Positions 8,093 through 16,807 of a DNA stretch of 49,073 nucleotides are shown here, one piece after another. Position 1 is the first letter of the stretch; every line of letters begins with the position of its first letter. Location of the stretch: the NCBI GenBank assembly GCA_938083005.1, contig CALKCU010000014.1, positions 1-49,073 of the forward strand. Direction: 5' to 3'. The translations under genes were made by a program, and so were the position numbers. The DNA comes from an uncultured Sulfolobales archaeon. GTDB taxonomy: Archaea > Thermoproteota > Thermoprotei_A > Sulfolobales > NBVN01. The notes below the pieces were generated by a model. The model ran no database searches. It saw nothing but the letters and a program-made list of their open reading frames with translations, and was not told the DNA's origin.

Positions 8093-9460
8093 ATGGGGGA
8101 CTATTCGATCATAGAGGAAAGGCTAGGCGGCCTGATCGGGGGTCTCGAGAGCGAGTACACCAGGAGGACGCCGAAAAGCAGGGAGCTCTTCGAGAAGTCG
8201 AAGAAGCTCATGCCCGGAGGAGTCTCCTACGCCATCAGGTACTTCAGGCCCCACCCAGTGTTCGTCCGGAGGGCCGAGGGGACGAGAGTCTGGGACGTAG
8301 ACGGGAACGAGTACGTCGACTACTGGATGGGGCATGGGACCCACGTCCTGGGGCACTCACCGAGCTTCGTTCTCGACGCCGTCGGGGAGGCCCTGAGGGT
8401 AGGAACCCACCTAGGCTACGAGAACCCCTACGCTCTCGAGTACGCCGAGCTGCTGACGAAGGTGGTACCCGGGCTCGAGATGGTTAGGTTCACCAACAGC
8501 GGGACCGAGGCCAACATGTACACCCTCAGGCTGGCCAGGGCGTTCACGAAGAGGAGGTACGTGGTCAAGATCGAGGGGGGTTGGCACGGGGGCTACGACG
8601 CTCTCCACACCGCGGTTTCACCGCCGTTCACAGGCCCCGAATCGGCTGGGCTACCCGAGGAGTACTTGAAGTATACTCTCGCAGCTCCCTACAATGACTC
8701 GGAGGCCGTTGAGGATCTGCTGAGGAGGTACCCCGTCGCGGCAGTGTTTGTCGAGCCAGTCCTCGGAGCGGGGGGCTGCGTGGGGCCGGTGGAGGGCTAT
8801 CTCAGGGAGCTCAGGGAGCTCACGTACAGGTACGGCTCCCTGCTCGTCTTCGACGAGGTGATAACCGGGTTCAGGCTGGCCCCGGGAGGAGGGCAGGAGT
8901 ACTTCGGGGTGAGGGCCGACCTAGTGGTCCTCGGTAAGGTGGTCGGCGGTGGACTAGCGGGCGCCGGAGCCTTCGGCGGCAGAGCAGAGATAATGGAGAT
9001 GCTGGACCACCTGAAGATACCGGACCCGAGGTCTAGAGCGTTCCACGGCGGGACCTTCGTCGGCAACCCGGTCAGCATGATCGCCGGTTACACGCTGGTC
9101 AAGCGCCTCTCCGAGAGCAGGTCCCTATACGAGACCGCCAATAGCCTGTGGGATGAGTTCAGGAGGGGAGTGGACAGGGTCTGCGAAGAGCACGGAAGTA
9201 TATGCTGGACCACCGGAGCGGGCACTATGACTGGGATACACTTCACGAGGGTCAGGCCGAGGAACGGCAGGGAGGTCTACGAGCTCAGATGGAGCAAGCT
9301 GGTGGAGTACGCGTTCCACCTCTACGCTAGGCTGAGCGGACTACTCTACATCAGTGAGAAGCTAGTGCACCTGCTACCCTCTCTGATCCACTCCAGGGAG
9401 GAGATAGAGCTGTTCGCTAGGACCTTCGAAGGCTTCCTAGGCAGGATATCCAAGGCGTGA
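8093..9460 (+). CDS. class III aminotransferase, glutamate-1-semialdehyde aminomutase-like
   Basis: A 455-residue PLP enzyme of the GSAM/omega-aminotransferase family. Motifs: LMPGGVSYAIRYF, VDYWMGHGTHVLGHSP, NSGTEANMYTLRLARA, DEVITGFR with the PLP-pyridine aspartate, and LGKVVGGGLAGAG with the Schiff-base lysine. It differs from HemL at the active-site loop (WHGGYDALHTAV), so a heme role is doubtful; a catabolic transaminase or aminomutase acting with the preceding diaminopentanoate-dehydrogenase-like enzyme fits better. The ATG at 8093 is preceded by GGAGG (8081-8085) inside the tail of the upstream gene, a clear operon-internal ribosome site. An N-terminal stretch of about 30 residues precedes the usual family start. 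Confidence 0.8.
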   Translation: MGDYSIIEERLGGLIGGLESEYTRRTPKSRELFEKSKKLMPGGVSYAIRYFRPHPVFVRRAEGTRVWDVDGNEYVDYWMGHGTHVLGHSPSFVLDAVGEALRVGTHLGYENPYALEYAELLTKVVPGLEMVRFTNSGTEANMYTLRLARAFTKRRYVVKIEGGWHGGYDALHTAVSPPFTGPESAGLPEEYLKYTLAAPYNDSEAVEDLLRRYPVAAVFVEPVLGAGGCVGPVEGYLRELRELTYRYGSLLVFDEVITGFRLAPGGGQEYFGVRADLVVLGKVVGGGLAGAGAFGGRAEIMEMLDHLKIPDPRSRAFHGGTFVGNPVSMIAGYTLVKRLSESRSLYETANSLWDEFRRGVDRVCEEHGSICWTTGAGTMTGIHFTRVRPRNGREVYELRWSKLVEYAFHLYARLSGLLYISEKLVHLLPSLIHSREEIELFARTFEGFLGRISKA

Positions 9461-9533
9461 AGGCGGGAGAGGCTTCGCTGCTTCAGCGCCACGATCCGTT
9501 GGCCTTCTTATACCGCTGGCGAGAGGATGCTCG

Positions 9534-9836
9534 GTGAGAGAGCTGGAAGCGGAGGTCTTGAGGGTCAAGAGGCTCGAGGGAGGCATCTTGGGATTCGAGG
9601 TCAGCTTGCCCAACTCTCCGCCCCTCATAGTCGTCCTGGGTAGAAGAGCCTTCGTGGCTTGCGGACTCCTAAACATAGAAGTCGCTGAGAGGCTGAATGT
9701 GCCGTGCGCTCGAGTGGTCGGAGTGAGGAGCGTGGAGGACGTGCTGGAGAAGGAGATAGCCGAGGCGACCACCAGAGCCAGAGAGCTCGGGATATTGCCT
9801 GGGCTTAGGGTCAAGGACGTCCTGGACAAGCTGTAG
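9534..9836 (+). CDS. DUF1805 (YunC-like) protein
   Basis: A 100-residue protein whose core (PPLIVVLGRRAFVACGLLN, VGVRSVEDVLEKE, ARELGILPGLRVKDVLD) matches the DUF1805 family of archaea and Bacillus YunC. Function unknown; no enzyme motif is visible. The GTG is 24 bases from the box CTTATAC (9507-9513), so leaderless. It is monocistronic, with a 124-base gap before the convergent thymidine kinase. Confidence 0.7.
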   Translation: MRELEAEVLRVKRLEGGILGFEVSLPNSPPLIVVLGRRAFVACGLLNIEVAERLNVPCARVVGVRSVEDVLEKEIAEATTRARELGILPGLRVKDVLDKL

Positions 9837-9960
9837 CCCGCTGAAAGGGCCCCAGCAGCTCGTCCGTTCTTGAGCCCTTCAGCCTCTGGGTAGACGCAGC
9901 TTATCCGCAGTTCTCGCTCGGACTCTCCTAGAGCGAAGTCTCGATCGCGGCTACGAGGGG
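9837..9960. other. short gap between convergent genes
   Basis: 124 bases between the DUF1805 gene and thymidine kinase. I see no ORF, TATA box or strong hairpin. Confidence 0.4.
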
Positions 9961-10566
9961 TCAGCGGGGAGCCTTCGGCACCACGTGGTGCCTCTTGCAC
10001 CTAGCCTCGTAGCTCTCTCGACCCCCCACCATGACCCTGGGGCTTTCGTAGGGAGCTGGTCTGCCGTCGAGGAGCCTCTGGGTCCTGGTAGCCGGCCTAC
10101 CGCACTTCCTCCCGCGCTCGTCCGTGTAAGTGCAGACAGCCCTCAGGACCCTTATGTCGTCGGCATAGGGCAAGATCTCCTTGACTATCTCCCAGGGCTC
10201 GCCCCTGAAGTCCAGGTTGAGAGCGGCCACTATGACCAGCCTCCTCTCGCTAAGCTCCAGCAGGAACCGCGACAGCTCCCGAGAGTGCTCGAAGAACTGG
10301 AACTCGTCTATCCCGATCACATCGTGCTCGAGCAAGAGGTCTGCCACTCTAGAGATCCCCGCGTAGCTAGGCTCCACGACCAGAGCCTCCATCTCGAGCC
10401 CGTCGTGACTGACCACCTTCTGTACAGAGTACCTGGTGTCCGTAGAAGGCTTGACGAGGATCACCCTGTAGCCTGCTATCGCGTACTTCCTTAGGACCCT
10501 GAGGAGCTCCGTAGTCTTGCCCGAGAACATGGGGCCCACGATCGCGCGTAACCCCTCCGGCAACAC
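9961..10566 (-). CDS. tdk: thymidine kinase, type II
   Basis: Salvage kinase that phosphorylates thymidine with ATP. The 201 residues show the P-loop GPMFSGKTTELL at the very N-terminus, the Walker B-like IGIDEFQFF, and the zinc lasso: two cysteines in VCTYTDERGRKCGR and the pair CKRHH near the end. GTG at 10566 is the start since the P-loop begins ten residues later; a minus-strand box CGTTTTAAGG (10595-10604) lies about 33 bases upstream. It is divergent from the M20 peptidase gene. Confidence 0.9.
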   Translation of the reverse strand: MLPEGLRAIVGPMFSGKTTELLRVLRKYAIAGYRVILVKPSTDTRYSVQKVVSHDGLEMEALVVEPSYAGISRVADLLLEHDVIGIDEFQFFEHSRELSRFLLELSERRLVIVAALNLDFRGEPWEIVKEILPYADDIRVLRAVCTYTDERGRKCGRPATRTQRLLDGRPAPYESPRVMVGGRESYEARCKRHHVVPKAPR

Positions 10567-10664
10567 TCCCCCAGCTTCGCTAAGCGGGGTCTCCCCTTAA
10601 AACGGTGCTGGCTCCAGACCCTTCCCGAACTCAGCCGCGCGGACACCGAGCCCGGACTCGGGGG

Positions 10665-10674
10665 CATATATTTT
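10665..10674 (+). promoter_or_regulatory. TATA box of M20 peptidase gene
   Basis: CATATATTTT, about 35 bases before the ATG at 10705. The stretch ATATATTTTCC is nearly the same as in front of the aldehyde oxidoreductase gene. Confidence 0.55.
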
Positions 10675-10704
10675 CCACCGCGATAGACCGCCGCGGCTAC
10701 GAAC

Positions 10705-12108
10705 ATGAGCGCGGAGAGGACCTCGCAGATCAAGTCCAGGTCCCTAAGGTTCGCGGAAGAGAACTACGAGAAGTACCTGAGGATGCTCGGGGAACTAGTG
10801 TCCTACAGGTCCGTCTCGGCCTGGGAGGGCGAGGACGTTAAAGCTTGCGCCGAGCACTTAGCGGAGCTGCTCCGCGAGAGAGGCTTTAAGGCGTTCCTGA
10901 GGTCGGCCGGAGGAGCTCCGGTAGTCCTCGCCGAGGCCGGTGCAGGCTCTAGGACTGTCCTCATGTATAACCACTACGACGTTCAGCCGCCGGATCCTCT
11001 CAAGCTGTGGGAGACGGACCCCTTCAGGCTCACCCTCAGGGACGGGCTAGTCTTCGGTAGGGGGGTCGCGGACAACAAGGGGAACATAGTAGCCAGGATA
11101 GCCGCCCTCGACTCCCTGGCCGACCACCTAGAGGAGCTAGACCTGAGGGTGAAGCTCTTGATAGAGGGTGAGGAGGAAGTGGGGTCCCCGACTCTCCGCA
11201 GGGTAATCGAAGAGAATCTCGACTGGGTCAGAGCCGACGGAGGCATTTGGGAGACCGCGTACGTCGGGAGGAGCGGTTCCCTCAGGATACCTCTCGGATT
11301 CAAAGGAATGCTCTACGTCGAGATACTGCTCAGGGGACCCTCCAGGGACGTCCACAGCGGCAGCGCGCCGCTGATCCCCAGCCCCGTGTGGAGGATGGCC
11401 AGGCTCCTGACGAGCCTGAAGACCGAGGACGGGATCGTCCGGATACCAGGGTTCTACGAGGACGTCGACGGGGAGTTCCTGAGGGAAGCCGAGGAGCTGA
11501 TAAAGAGGATGAGCTATGGGGAGCTGGAGGAGCTTAAGAGGGAGCTGAACCTCAAGGAGTTCGTGAGAGGCCTAAGCGGGGAGGAGGCCCTAAGGGAGCT
11601 CTACACGAAGCCCTCCCTGAACGTCTCCGGGTTATACTCCGGGTACACAGGAAGGGGGTCCAAGACCATAGTGCCCTCGGTAGCCGGGGTCAAGATAGAC
11701 ATAAGGCCGGTCCCCGGTCAGAAGCCCGAGAGGATCCTGGAGAGGCTCAGGGAGTATCTAAACTCCCTCGGGTTCTCGGACGCCGAGGTGGTGGTCCATA
11801 GCATGTACCCGGCGGGCTACACGAAGCCCAGCGAACCCGTAGTGAGAGCGTCAGCAGAAGCGGCTATGGAGGTCTACGGAGCGGACCCGGAGCTCGCGCC
11901 ACTCTCGGGGGGCTCCGGTCCCATCTACATCTTCACCGACGTAGCTCGCGTGCCTATGACGGGGGCTGGCGTGGGCTATTACGGTTCCAGAGCACACGCG
12001 CCAAACGAGAACATCAGAGTGAGGGACTTCATTCTGGGAATAGAGCACGTGGCCCTGACACTGGCGAACTTCTCGTCGCTCGCCTCGAGAGGAGCCAGGG
12101 AGGTTTAA
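10705..12108 (+). CDS. M20 family dipeptidase/deacylase
   Basis: A 467-residue di-zinc peptidase of the DapE/ArgE/carnosinase branch. It shows the metal site MYNHYDVQPPD, RGVADNKGNI with the bridging aspartate, LIEGEEEVGS with the catalytic glutamate, the lid-domain motif RDVHSGS, and a C-terminal metal histidine in SRAHAPNENI. No signal peptide, so intracellular, probably finishing peptide breakdown. The start is an ATG about 35 bases after a TATA box. It is monocistronic; a 128-base gap with no recognisable feature follows before the convergent SIS gene. Confidence 0.85.
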   Translation: MSAERTSQIKSRSLRFAEENYEKYLRMLGELVSYRSVSAWEGEDVKACAEHLAELLRERGFKAFLRSAGGAPVVLAEAGAGSRTVLMYNHYDVQPPDPLKLWETDPFRLTLRDGLVFGRGVADNKGNIVARIAALDSLADHLEELDLRVKLLIEGEEEVGSPTLRRVIEENLDWVRADGGIWETAYVGRSGSLRIPLGFKGMLYVEILLRGPSRDVHSGSAPLIPSPVWRMARLLTSLKTEDGIVRIPGFYEDVDGEFLREAEELIKRMSYGELEELKRELNLKEFVRGLSGEEALRELYTKPSLNVSGLYSGYTGRGSKTIVPSVAGVKIDIRPVPGQKPERILERLREYLNSLGFSDAEVVVHSMYPAGYTKPSEPVVRASAEAAMEVYGADPELAPLSGGSGPIYIFTDVARVPMTGAGVGYYGSRAHAPNENIRVRDFILGIEHVALTLANFSSLASRGAREV

Positions 12109-12236
12109 AGGGTCTCACCGACTCGGAAAGGAGCAGCGCTAGCCGAGGGACCTATCACGACCCCCTAGAGGCTTTCCACCGGGGTCTTCTTCAATGTAGG
12201 GCTCCGCGAATCAGAGAGGCTTTCACGAGGGCACTG

Positions 12237-12995
12237 CTAAAGGTACCTCAGTACGCTCCTGTACTTCCTTAGGTAGAGCTGGTTCCTCTCCCTACCGCCC
12301 GGGACGTTGACGCTGGTCCAAACCTCCGGCTCGTAGCCTCGGTCTACGAGGAGCTCGACTGCTCGAGCGTTTATCGCGTGGACTACGAACGAGTTCACGA
12401 TGGTGGACACCGGAAAGACGCGCGGACCCCCGGGTATCTCGTAGGCGGCGTCGCCCTCCGGGACCTTATTGTCCACCACAACGTCGACCACCTCGTAGAG
12501 CCTCTTCCCGTAGGGGTTCTCGGGTGGTAGCCTCCTGGAGTACTCGAGGGAGGTCACTCCCACGACCCTCATCCCCCTAGACTTCATCTCGAGGGCCATC
12601 TCCACGGGCCCGGAGTTCTTCCCCGAGTTACTCACGATTATACCTACGGAGTTCGGGACCACGTCTATGGACTCGATGAGGGCTCTAGCATAGCCGGGGA
12701 CCCTCTCCAGGTAGCTGGCCCTGGTGGCCGACGGTATCCCCATGAGGGAGAGGTCCACTATCGGGAGCGCTCTGACCAGGCCGCCGGCCCTGAAGAAAGC
12801 CTCGAGGGCTACCAGCGCGGAGTGCCCAGTCCCGAAGAGGTACTCCAGACCGCCTGACGCCATCGCTCCCGCCACAGCCTCCGAGGCCCTCTCGAGGCTC
12901 TCCGCCTCCTCCGCTACCACGCGCGAGATTATACCTGTGACCAGCTCGGCCAAGCGCTCTGCCGTGCCTAGCTTTCCTGCCACCATGGATGGCAC
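12237..12995 (-). CDS. SIS-domain sugar-phosphate-binding protein (UPF0309-like)
   Basis: A 252-residue SIS domain: LFGTGHSALVALEAF binds the phosphosugar and IIVSNSGKNSGPVEMALEM forms the second loop. Proteins of this family bind or isomerise phosphosugars. It lies 59 bases downstream of nagA on the same strand, so an amino-sugar phosphate is the likely ligand. A minus-strand box CTCTTTACCT (13016-13025) suggests a promoter of its own; an ATG at 12986 is then as plausible a start as the GTG at 12995. Confidence 0.75.
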   Translation of the reverse strand: MPSMVAGKLGTAERLAELVTGIISRVVAEEAESLERASEAVAGAMASGGLEYLFGTGHSALVALEAFFRAGGLVRALPIVDLSLMGIPSATRASYLERVPGYARALIESIDVVPNSVGIIVSNSGKNSGPVEMALEMKSRGMRVVGVTSLEYSRRLPPENPYGKRLYEVVDVVVDNKVPEGDAAYEIPGGPRVFPVSTIVNSFVVHAINARAVELLVDRGYEPEVWTSVNVPGGRERNQLYLRKYRSVLRYL

Positions 12996-13054
12996 ACGTA
13001 TAGACGCGCTCGAGAGGTAAAGAGCCCGAGGTTACGTAAGCGAGTGCGCGGACT

Positions 13055-14251
13055 CTACCCCCTCGCTACAGAACCGGCGAAATCCTCCCGAGCGTAGACG
13101 AGCCTCCCCCCGACGAAGGTAGCCGCGACGCTCATGTCGCTTCCCAGAATGACCAGGTCGGCCCTCCTCCCCGGCGCTATAGTGCCCAGCTCCGACGCCA
13201 TCCCCAGGGACTCGGCTGGCGCCCTCGACGCCATGTAGAAGGCCTGGTCGAGCCGGTACCCCAGGGAGAGGACGTTCCGAAAGGCCCTATCCATGGTCAG
13301 GGTGCTACCAGCGAGGATCTCCTTACCCGCTAACCTAGCTATGCCACCCGCGACCTCTACTCTCACGTCCCCCAGCTCGTAAGTGCCGTCCGGGAGCCCG
13401 GTCGCGGCGATGGAGTCCGTCACGAGCACCACCCTGCGGTGCCCGGCGTAGTCTATGGTGAAGCCAACGACCTCGGGCACCACGTGGACGAAGTCTACTA
13501 TCAGCTCCAGGTGGGCGTTGTCCGCCCTGAGCAGCGCGAGGGCCGCTCCCGGAGATCTGTGATGGATCCCGCTCATGGCGTTGTAGAGATGGGTCGCTTT
13601 TGACGCTCCCGCGATTAGAGCCTCGACCGTCTTGGAGTACGTGGCCTTCGTGTGCCCTATCTGAACCACTATGCCTTTCACAGCCGCGCTCCTTACGAGC
13701 TTCAGGGCTCCGTCCACCTCGGGCGCCACGGTTACGGATCTCACCAAACCTCCCGAAGCCTTCACGAGCTCCTCTAGCTCGCTCACGTCCGCGGGCCTCA
13801 CGTACTCCGGATTCTGAGCTCCCGCCATCTCCGGGTTCAGGAACGGGCCCTCCAGGTGAATCCCTAGGATCCTCGCGCCTCCCGCACGTCCAGACGCCTC
13901 CAGGACCCTGCGGCAGAACCTCACTAAGTCCTCCCGGGGGAGAGCTACCGAGGTCGGAACGAACGAGGTGACACCGAACCTCGGTAGCTCCTCGGAAAGC
14001 TTAGCGATCTCTTCCACGGTGGCTTTGACTAGGTCGACCCCGAGGGCGCCGTGGATGTGAGTATCTATGAACCCGGGACCCACGGTGAGGCCACCGAGGT
14101 CGAGCTCCTCTAGCCCCTCTGCGGACCTGTAGGGCTCCTCCCCTACGCTGGTTATCACCCCACCCTCGATAACCACGTACCCAGATCGTATGAGCCCGTG
14201 GGGGGTCACGACCGCGGCCCTCCTCAGGACCACTCCTCCGGGGTCCGGCAC
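13055..14251 (-). CDS. nagA: N-acetylglucosamine-6-phosphate deacetylase
   Basis: Removes acetate from GlcNAc-6-phosphate in amino-sugar catabolism. The 398 residues carry the amidohydrolase marks: GPGFIDTHIHGALGVD, GIHLEGPFLNPEMAGAQ (metal Glu), GHTKATYSK, KATHLYNAMSGIHHR, VTDSIAATGLPDG (catalytic Asp) and LAGSTLTMDRA. The GTG at 14251 lies four bases beyond the stop of the PhoU-type gene, so the two are co-transcribed. The SIS protein downstream would bind the product or a related sugar phosphate. No glucosamine-6-phosphate deaminase is visible. Confidence 0.85.
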   Translation of the reverse strand: MPDPGGVVLRRAAVVTPHGLIRSGYVVIEGGVITSVGEEPYRSAEGLEELDLGGLTVGPGFIDTHIHGALGVDLVKATVEEIAKLSEELPRFGVTSFVPTSVALPREDLVRFCRRVLEASGRAGGARILGIHLEGPFLNPEMAGAQNPEYVRPADVSELEELVKASGGLVRSVTVAPEVDGALKLVRSAAVKGIVVQIGHTKATYSKTVEALIAGASKATHLYNAMSGIHHRSPGAALALLRADNAHLELIVDFVHVVPEVVGFTIDYAGHRRVVLVTDSIAATGLPDGTYELGDVRVEVAGGIARLAGKEILAGSTLTMDRAFRNVLSLGYRLDQAFYMASRAPAESLGMASELGTIAPGRRADLVILGSDMSVAATFVGGRLVYAREDFAGSVARG

Positions 14252-14255
14252 GGAG

Positions 14256-15215
14256 CTACCACCTGTAGGACGTGATGAGTGCCGCCTCTAGCACGTCCTC
14301 AACAAGCGTCACCGCTATCTCTACCTCGGAGAGGAGTGGAAGGAGAGGTGGTACGGATACCGTCATCAGCTCCTTCAGCTCTCCCCTAAGCTTCGAGGCC
14401 CTAGCGAGGTTCGAGAGTATGTGGTCGGGAGAGCATCCGTATAGGTAGCACTCGACGGCTTCGTGGCTCAGATCCCTGACCCTGGCGTAGAGGTCCGCAT
14501 AGTCCTTAGAGATCGCGGAGAGCTCCTTGATGCGGTGCGCGGATCTATCAACGCAGTCGGAGAGGTCTTCGAGGGCCTTGGCTACCAGCACGTCTAGGAT
14601 GCTTTTAACGAGGACCTCGCTCTCTAGCCCCTTGCTCAAGGCCTCCGCTACGACCCTTTTTACCGTGAGCCTGATCGCGAGGTGCGCCATGGCGTCGAGC
14701 TCTTCCTCTATCCTGTGAATCTCCTCCCACACCTCCGCAGAGAGCCCCCCCAGGTTCTCGGAGAACAGCTTGAGGGCTTCCCCGACCCTCCCGACCATCG
14801 CCTCGAGCACCTCCTCCGGGCTCGCGCGAAGCTCCCTGAAGCTGATGGCGGCTCCGCTCCGGGTCGGCTCGACCGAGGCTAACTCGTTTGGCACCGAGGT
14901 TGAATCTAAGGACTCTCCTGGGCTGAGAGTGACGCTGGTTAGGCCGGCCGAGTATAGCGCTAAAATCACCTTGGAGACCAACCTGCCGTCCAGCCCCCGG
15001 GGAAGACCAACGCTGGCGCTCAGCTTGGGCGGGGCTCCCCGAGGAGTTCTGAGAGGAGCTATGGTGAGAGTACCGTCGTCGTTCAACACCGCGTAAACCG
15101 AGTCCCCGGGGTTTATCTTGAGGAGGTGAACCCACTTCTTAGGTATAACAACCGCGTAGGATCTCTTTCCCACTCTCACGACCTTCCTGACAGCAGACCT
15201 CAAGAGCAGCCCCAC
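14256..15215 (-). CDS. AbrB-domain plus PhoU-domain regulator
   Basis: An N-terminal AbrB/SpoVT swapped-hairpin DNA-binding domain (VVRVGKRSYAVVIPKKWV, then GDSVYAVLNDDGTL) is followed by helical PhoU-like repeats (residues ~110-320). Archaeal AbrB-PhoU fusions are thought to be regulators, often of phosphate or metal metabolism. The frame is open to 15320, but the first 35 residues look non-coding. I chose the GTG at 15215, about 23 bases after the minus-strand box CGTTATTACC (15232-15241); a TTG at 15203 is an alternative. It heads the operon with nagA, so it may control amino-sugar use. Confidence 0.75.
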   Translation of the reverse strand: MGLLLRSAVRKVVRVGKRSYAVVIPKKWVHLLKINPGDSVYAVLNDDGTLTIAPLRTPRGAPPKLSASVGLPRGLDGRLVSKVILALYSAGLTSVTLSPGESLDSTSVPNELASVEPTRSGAAISFRELRASPEEVLEAMVGRVGEALKLFSENLGGLSAEVWEEIHRIEEELDAMAHLAIRLTVKRVVAEALSKGLESEVLVKSILDVLVAKALEDLSDCVDRSAHRIKELSAISKDYADLYARVRDLSHEAVECYLYGCSPDHILSNLARASKLRGELKELMTVSVPPLLPLLSEVEIAVTLVEDVLEAALITSYRW

Positions 15216-15384
15216 CCCCTCTCGCAGACCAGGGTAATAACGTGTCTTATCCCCAGTCCGGGACCGGCCGCGGGAGGGCCCGCACGAGTCTGTAGTAGCT
15301 GGGAGAGCTGACGACAGCAAGCCCTGAAGCTTCTCTGAGCCCTCACGACCGCCAGCACCGAGGGTTGCGAAACCTGGAGCGCCG

Positions 15385-15393
15385 CTTTAAATT
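15385..15393 (+). promoter_or_regulatory. TATA box of the DapA-type aldolase gene
   Basis: CTTTAAATT, centred 26 bases before the GTG at 15415; leaderless spacing. Confidence 0.55.
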
Positions 15394-15414
15394 CTGTGGC
15401 GTGTCGCGTGTTCG

Positions 15415-16296
15415 GTGGTCAGATTGCCGGCCAGGTTCACGGGAGTGGTTCCCGCGCTGGCCGTTCCATTCAAGGGACACGAGATAGACTTCGACCTACT
15501 AGCCGAGCACCTGGACAGGCTCGTCAGGGCCGGCGTCGACGGGTTCTTCACCATCGCGACGACCGGGCTCGGCCACGCCATGGGGATAAAGAGCAAGCTC
15601 GAGCTCGTGAAGTACGTGGTCGAGAACAGGGGCTCGGCGTTCGTCATAGTCAACGTGGCCTCCATAGAGTTCGAGGAGATAAAGGAGCTCGTGAGGGCTT
15701 CGGAGAAGTACGGCGCCGACGCGGTGGCGTCCAACGTCATGTACTACTTCAGGGTCGACGAGGAGGGCGCTCGCAGGTTCTTCACGAAGGTGGCCTCCCT
15801 AACCGAGCTCCCGTTCTTCGTCTACAACATACCACAGAACACGGGCTACAACGTAGATCCTAGGCTCGTAGGAAGACTCAGAGGGGAGCTGAGGAACCTT
15901 GTGGGAATCAAGGACAGCTCGGCGAACATCCTCCAGGTGGCCGAGCTCGCCGCGATAGAGGGATTGGCAGTCTTTAACGGGGCCGACGAGCTCACGCTCC
16001 CGGCGCTGGTCGCTGGCGCCAGGGGGTACGTGTCCGCTCTGGCTAACGTATATCCCGAGCTCTTCGTAGAGCTTTACAGGGCTTACACCGAGAGGGACTA
16101 CGGTAGGGCCCTAGAGCTCTACAGAAGGATCCTGTCGGTAGCCGTGGACCTGAAGGCTTTGCCCCTGAGCCTCTCCGTGTACGGTAGCCTCTCCGCCGTC
16201 TACGGTAGAGAGTTCGGCCTGATGGAGGTGTTTAGGCCGCTGAGGGAGGACGAGGCTAAGAGGATCGCGAAGGTCGTTGGAGAGAAGCCCCGGTAG
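15415..16296 (+). CDS. class I aldolase/lyase of the DapA-NAL-KDG aldolase family
   Basis: A 293-residue TIM-barrel lyase that forms a Schiff base with pyruvate. The lysine is K166 in VGIKDSS and the proton-shuttle tyrosine is Y137 in FFVYNIPQN; the GVDGFFTIATTGLG segment replaces the usual G(T/S)TGE motif, so it is not a standard DapA. N-acetylneuraminate lyase or 2-keto-3-deoxygluconate aldolase activity is possible. It is divergent from the PhoU-nagA-SIS operon (199 bases between the starts), which favours a sugar-acid or amino-sugar substrate, by inference only. Leaderless GTG start. Confidence 0.75.
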   Translation: MVRLPARFTGVVPALAVPFKGHEIDFDLLAEHLDRLVRAGVDGFFTIATTGLGHAMGIKSKLELVKYVVENRGSAFVIVNVASIEFEEIKELVRASEKYGADAVASNVMYYFRVDEEGARRFFTKVASLTELPFFVYNIPQNTGYNVDPRLVGRLRGELRNLVGIKDSSANILQVAELAAIEGLAVFNGADELTLPALVAGARGYVSALANVYPELFVELYRAYTERDYGRALELYRRILSVAVDLKALPLSLSVYGSLSAVYGREFGLMEVFRPLREDEAKRIAKVVGEKPR

Positions 16297-16454
16297 CCGC
16301 GTACTCTGGGTGTCAGCCCACGAGAGCCAGCAACAGCGCTGGGCGAGCCTTTGCCAGACCGTAGTGGTTCTCCGCAAGCTACAGATGAGGCTGTCGAGGG
16401 CGCTATCCACCGGCGAACAAAAACTGCTCGAGAGGTCTCGCAGCTCAGAGAAGC

Positions 16455-16682
16455 TCATTCGGGCTCGAGGGATATGGCTCCAACGGGGCAGGCAGTCCTC
16501 GACTGCTCGGCGCAGTCCTTCAGGTCGTCCGGTATCCTCCCCTCGTTGGGTTGAGCGCCCCTGAACTCCCTGACTATCTGAGCCTTCCCGTCGGGACCCG
16601 CCTCGAAGACCCGTGGGCACAGAGCATAGCAGACCCCGTCGGCTATGCAAAGGCCCCAGTCTATCCTAACCTTTAGGGGCAT
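16455..16682 (-). CDS. single-cluster ferredoxin, P. furiosus type with Asp ligand
   Basis: A 75-residue electron carrier. Cysteines and the key aspartate stand as C12-x2-D15-x2-C18-x3-C22-P, then C57 and C65-P. In P. furiosus ferredoxin the same positions (C11, D14, C17, C56 as ligands; C21-C48 as disulfide) give a cluster that interconverts between [3Fe-4S] and [4Fe-4S]. By analogy C12, D15, C18 and C65 bind the cluster and C22-C57 could form a disulfide. It is a likely partner of the aldehyde oxidoreductase and the hydrogenase in this window. ATG start, with AT-rich box GCTTATTTA (minus strand, 16713-16721). Confidence 0.85.
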   Translation of the reverse strand: MPLKVRIDWGLCIADGVCYALCPRVFEAGPDGKAQIVREFRGAQPNEGRIPDDLKDCAEQSRTACPVGAISLEPE

Positions 16683-16781
16683 TTTCTCACCGACACAAAC
16701 TCTCGGCTGGACTAAATAAGCTTTCGGGCCCCCTCTGGACCCGCGCTACCCGCCTCGCCGCCTCCCCCCTTCAAGGATCGA

Positions 16782-16791
16782 GCTTATTAGG
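16782..16791 (+). promoter_or_regulatory. TATA box of EF-2 gene
   Basis: GCTTATTAGG, centred 22 bases before the GTG at 16808. Confidence 0.55.
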
Positions 16792-16807
16792 TAAACCACG
16801 GAGAAAT

